Assembly: GCF_001666835.1 (NCBI RefSeq)
Contig: NZ_LZJF01000056.1
Coordinates: 1-64,000 of the forward strand
DNA length: 64,000 nt
DNA from: Mycobacterium sp. E3251
Lineage (GTDB): Bacteria > Actinomycetota > Actinomycetes > Mycobacteriales > Mycobacteriaceae
Direction: 5' to 3'
Shown here: piece after piece, positions 61,122 to 64,000 of the stretch
Layout: every line of letters begins with the position of its first letter
Position numbering within the stretch: position 1 is the first letter of the stretch
The notes under the pieces: model-generated
What the model saw: only the letters and a program-made list of their open reading frames with translations
What the model was told of the DNA's origin: nothing
Database searches by the model: none
Position numbers and translations under genes: made by a program

Positions 61122-62118
61122 CGCAGCCCTCGTAAATCCGGCGCAGCTCCGCGTCGATGATCCGCGGACTCCGCGTCGCCGCGATGTGTTCCTGACCGCG
61201 CCGCCCGTCGCGCTCTGCCAGCTCCGGGTTGCGCAGGTACCGGCCGATCGCCGCCGCCAACGCGGACGCGTCACCGACGGGCACGAGCATGCCCGGGTCC
61301 GAGGCGATCTCCGCCGTGCCACCGACCGGGGTGGCCACGAACGGTCGCCCCCCGGCGAGGGCCTCGGTCAGGATCATCGGCATCGCCTCGGCGTACGACG
61401 GCAGCGTCACCACGCGGACCGACCGGAGTAGCTCGCGGACCCGATCCGGATGCACCGGGGGCTCGACGGTGAGGCGCTCCATTGGCGGCGGCGTGTAGTC
61501 GTCGACGACACCGACTATGCGGCAACGCCCTTCGATGCCCTCGGCCAGCAACAGTTGCCATGCCGCGACCAGCGTGTCGACGCCCTTGCGGCGGCCGATG
61601 GTGCCGGCGAAAAGCACCACGGGCGGTGTCGAGGCGGCCCCGGGCGCGTCTCGATCGATGGGGATCGGGTTGGCGACGATCGACACCGGCACCGCGGGCG
61701 CAACCCATTGCGCGCAGGCACGCGCTTCCTCCGACAACACGATGAGATGGTCCGCCTTCCTCAGGGTGGCGGCCACGAAACGGGGGTGCGACCGGGAAAA
61801 CTGCGGAAAGTCGGAGCCGTGGATGGTGACGATCACCCGGAACCCTCGCGCCCGCGCAACGCGAATCAGCGACCCTTCGCGCAGCCACGCGCCGCCGTTC
61901 GACATATGGAAGTGCACGACGCTCCCGCGCGGTGCCCGAGCCAGCGCGGCGCCCGCGCGCGCGGTGAGCCACAGGTTCTTGGCGTGGTGACGCCCGTTCC
62001 ACGTTGACAGGACGCGAATTTCGTCGGCGCCGATCCTGTTGTCGCGGATGACTCGGATCACTGACTGCGTCCCGCCGAAGCTGTACATGTCGGGCCCGAC
62101 GTGAGTGACCGCAATCAT
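61105..62118 (-). CDS. GT4-type glycosyltransferase
   Basis: A 337-aa GT-B enzyme: MIAVTHVGPDMYSFGGTQSV (acceptor side, GGxQ), VVHFHMSNGGAWLREGSLIR, VIVTIHGSDFPQF, VVLFAGTIGRRKGVDTLVAA and the donor motif YAEAMPMILTEALAGGRPFV with intact E-x7-E. It begins overlapping the polymerase stop by four bases and overlaps the AKR gene, so it belongs to the five-gene - strand unit. Confidence 0.92.
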   Translation of the reverse strand: MIAVTHVGPDMYSFGGTQSVIRVIRDNRIGADEIRVLSTWNGRHHAKNLWLTARAGAALARAPRGSVVHFHMSNGGAWLREGSLIRVARARGFRVIVTIHGSDFPQFSRSHPRFVAATLRKADHLIVLSEEARACAQWVAPAVPVSIVANPIPIDRDAPGAASTPPVVLFAGTIGRRKGVDTLVAAWQLLLAEGIEGRCRIVGVVDDYTPPPMERLTVEPPVHPDRVRELLRSVRVVTLPSYAEAMPMILTEALAGGRPFVATPVGGTAEIASDPGMLVPVGDASALAAAIGRYLRNPELAERDGRRGQEHIAATRSPRIIDAELRRIYEGCGVGTS

Positions 62119-63593
62119 TTTCCGCCGGCAGCGGCCGGCGCCGGCGCCGGGCCGGCATCCGCCTGATCCGCTTCGGAATTCCTGCGAAGTAGGCCGGCGA
62201 ATCCCATCGCCGTTCCGAGGGCAAGCCCCAAAGCCAGTGCATCCATGGGCATTTCAGGCAGCGGCCAGACCGCGGATATCGCGAGCAGACCGGCGCAGAC
62301 CGCCGCACTGATCTTCGCCTGCATCGTCGCACAGCGCAGCGCGCGGACAATCGGTGTCAACGCGATCCACGCGAACGCCGCCATGCCCACGGCCCCGGCC
62401 TTGGCCAGCCACCACTGGTAGAAGAGGTGGGAATAGGTGGGGCCCAACGTCCAGGCGAAGGCCTTCGGATCGTTGCCGGACGGCAGCTGGTAGGCGTAGC
62501 CCAGGCCGTGGCCGAACACCGGCGCCTGGGCGATCGCGGCGTTGAGCCGGGCGACTTCCCGCAGCCGGTCCAGCGTCGATTCGTCGGTGGCGAGCGCGCT
62601 GGCCGAAACCCCGCCGAAGACCCGCTGATTGAACGCGGTGAACTGATCGCTGAGCCACGACCCCGCGTCCGACTGCTGGAGCAGGAACAGCGACCCGGGC
62701 AATATCAGCGCGGCCACACCCGCGCTGACAGCGGCCACGGCGGCCGAACGGCGAAGCGCCCGCCAGCCGAAGCTGGCGAAGAAGGCGACGGTCGCGCCCA
62801 CCGCCACCGCGATCAGCGTGTTCCGCGAGAAAGCCAGCAGCGAAATCATCAGCGCGGGCGGACCGAAGGCCAGGTACGTCATGGGCCGGACGCGACCGAT
62901 GATCGACGCGGCGACCAGCGCGGTGAGCGCGGCGGTGGCCGGCGTCTGGGTGGATAGGACGATGCGGAGGGCTTGGCCGGCGCCCGTCGCGCCCTCCAGG
63001 CTTTCGGCGCGGCCGGCCAGCCGGATGGCATGCAACGAACTGAAGATCGCCATTGCCGCCGAGAACCACAGCGTCACGACCATCACGCGCATGCAGAACT
63101 TCAGATAGCCGCCGTACACGATCAACAGCGCCAAGACGAAGCCGATGACCATCTCGATCAAAGTCGTCGCTTCGTGCAGCACCATCGTGGCGTCGTGCCC
63201 CATCTGAAACCCGACCGCGGTGAAGTACACGACCGTCAACACGAACATCGCCGGCAGCAGGAAATCCTTCGACCGCGGTCTGACGATCGGGATGAGGTAA
63301 CCGATCGCCAGCACCGCGGCCACCTGGTAGGCGTAGATCGCCACCGGCCCGATCACTTTGCCGATGTGCAATCCTTCCGGCAGCGCCGCGAACGCCAGGA
63401 ACAGCGTCACCCCCACCAGCGCCTCGCGCTTCACCCAATAGACAACCAGGCAGAACGTCGCGGCGATGAGCAACACTCCCTCGGTGGTTCGGCGCACCGC
63501 GAGCACACCAAAGACGAAGCAGCCGAACAGGAATACCGTCAGCAGGACGCCGTCCACTGCCAGGCGAGGGCGACCGGGCAGGTAGGGAATCAC
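62115..63593 (-). CDS. Polysaccharide polymerase / O-antigen ligase-like membrane protein (Wzy type)
   Basis: 492 aa with about 11-12 membrane helices and a long extracytoplasmic loop in the C-terminal half (about 300-380, FNQRVFGGVSASALATDEST, VFGHGLGYAYQLPSGNDPKA). The FGHGLG sequence is typical of Wzy/O-antigen ligase loops. It would polymerise flipped repeat units on the outer face. The GTG start at 63593 overlaps the upstream kinase stop (GTGA). Confidence 0.85.
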   Translation of the reverse strand: MIPYLPGRPRLAVDGVLLTVFLFGCFVFGVLAVRRTTEGVLLIAATFCLVVYWVKREALVGVTLFLAFAALPEGLHIGKVIGPVAIYAYQVAAVLAIGYLIPIVRPRSKDFLLPAMFVLTVVYFTAVGFQMGHDATMVLHEATTLIEMVIGFVLALLIVYGGYLKFCMRVMVVTLWFSAAMAIFSSLHAIRLAGRAESLEGATGAGQALRIVLSTQTPATAALTALVAASIIGRVRPMTYLAFGPPALMISLLAFSRNTLIAVAVGATVAFFASFGWRALRRSAAVAAVSAGVAALILPGSLFLLQQSDAGSWLSDQFTAFNQRVFGGVSASALATDESTLDRLREVARLNAAIAQAPVFGHGLGYAYQLPSGNDPKAFAWTLGPTYSHLFYQWWLAKAGAVGMAAFAWIALTPIVRALRCATMQAKISAAVCAGLLAISAVWPLPEMPMDALALGLALGTAMGFAGLLRRNSEADQADAGPAPAPAAAGGK

Positions 63594-64000
63594 GCCGGGC
63601 CGCCGACCTTCGTCCGATAGGTCTTGGCCGCGGCCCTGATGTGCAGCGCCGGCCGGGCGTCGGTCAGCACGGTGCCCACCACCTGTGCGCCGGCCGAGCG
63701 CAGGGCGGTCAGCGCGTCGTTGAGCTCGTCGACGGTGGTCCGGCGCGCCCGCACCACCAGCACCGTGGCCGACACCGCGCCCGACAGCAGGCCGCTGTCC
63801 GGCGTCGCCAGCACCGGCGGCCCGTCGACCACGATCCGGTCGAAGCGTGACGACAAGTCCAGCATCACCCTGTCGATCGCCTCCGGCAGAAACGCGCTGC
63901 AGGGCGGGGTCTCGCGGCGGGCGGACCGGGACGCGAGGATGAACAGCTTGGCGATCGGCGTCGGCTTCACGGCTTCCGCGGCGATCCCGGGGCTGGCCAG
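63590..64000 (-). CDS. BY-kinase / polysaccharide chain-length regulator, C-terminal part (cut by window edge)
   Basis: The reading frame is open to the window end; the visible 136 residues are the end of a CpsD/Wzc-type P-loop tyrosine kinase domain. RFDRIVVDGPPVLATPDSGL carries the Walker B Asp, followed by VSATVLVVRARRTTVDELND and AQVVGTVLTDA. There is no Tyr cluster at its C-terminus (one Tyr in AAKTYRTKVGGPA), unlike enteric Wzc. Such proteins control polymerisation with Wzy. The N-terminal Wzz-like membrane part should lie beyond 64000. Confidence 0.82.
   Translation of the reverse strand: MASPGIAAEAVKPTPIAKLFILASRSARRETPPCSAFLPEAIDRVMLDLSSRFDRIVVDGPPVLATPDSGLLSGAVSATVLVVRARRTTVDELNDALTALRSAGAQVVGTVLTDARPALHIRAAAKTYRTKVGGPA

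Noticed and set aside
49963..64000. Interpreting the cluster as a glycopeptidolipid or lipooligosaccharide locus
   Set aside because: No NRPS, polyketide synthase, acyltransferase or MmpL gene is visible, whereas flippase, polymerase and BY-kinase parts are.

Overview
The window is high-GC DNA from a slow-growing Mycobacterium. Three things point there: two PPE genes of the SVP type, many GTG/TTG and apparently leaderless starts, and near-complete synteny with the M. tuberculosis block Rv1007c-Rv1033c (trcRS, kdp, ppx, divIC, eno, lpqU, mazG, mfd, glnU tRNA, glmU, prsA, lpqT, rplY, pth, pks16, ispE, ksgA, rpfB, tatD, metG). A tandem copy of a short dispersed repeat upstream of mazG resembles one I associate with M. 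avium-complex genomes. Species cannot be fixed from sequence alone.

Layout. 50-1384: a PPE gene. 1812-12474, all on +: two-component system TrcR/TrcS, then a collinear potassium-uptake operon (27-aa peptide, kdpF, kdpA, kdpB, kdpC, kdpD, kdpE). 12475-12940: a small unit bounded by 39-bp inverted repeats and carrying one small gene. 12941-22026, all on -: ppx, DUF501, divIC, eno, lpqU, mazG, mfd. 22134-27390: a truncated PLP-barrel pseudoenzyme (+), a TetR gene (-), then tRNA-Gln, glmU, prsA, an ArsC-like gene and lpqT (+). 27423-33059: a giant cyclase-ATPase-LuxR regulator (-) divergent from a P450 and an SDR gene (+). 33199-42076: rplY-pth (+), a fatty acyl ligase, ispE-ksgA-rpfB and tatD (-), then metG (+).

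After metG the synteny with M. tuberculosis stops and an accessory region begins. 42185-48252 holds a leaderless TetR gene, a single-PAS protein, a polysaccharide deacetylase, a BcsB-like envelope protein, a second TetR gene, a frameshifted third TetR gene and a small hypothetical gene. From 48446 a degenerate PE-like gene and a PPE gene sit directly in front of a polysaccharide cluster that runs to the window edge: sugar epimerase, initiating phosphosugar transferase, flippase, fused glycosyltransferase, two methyltransferase-like proteins, two more glycosyltransferases, GMC oxidoreductase, aldo/keto reductase, polymerase, and the C-terminal part of a BY-kinase/chain-length regulator cut by the window end.

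Together the 48-64 kb genes give the full parts list of a Wzx/Wzy-type exopolysaccharide pathway. Such a pathway is not part of the classical description of the mycobacterial envelope. With the PE/PPE pair at its head, the frameshifted TetR gene beside its promoter and the nearby BcsB/deacetylase pair, this is the best candidate for an undescribed system here.
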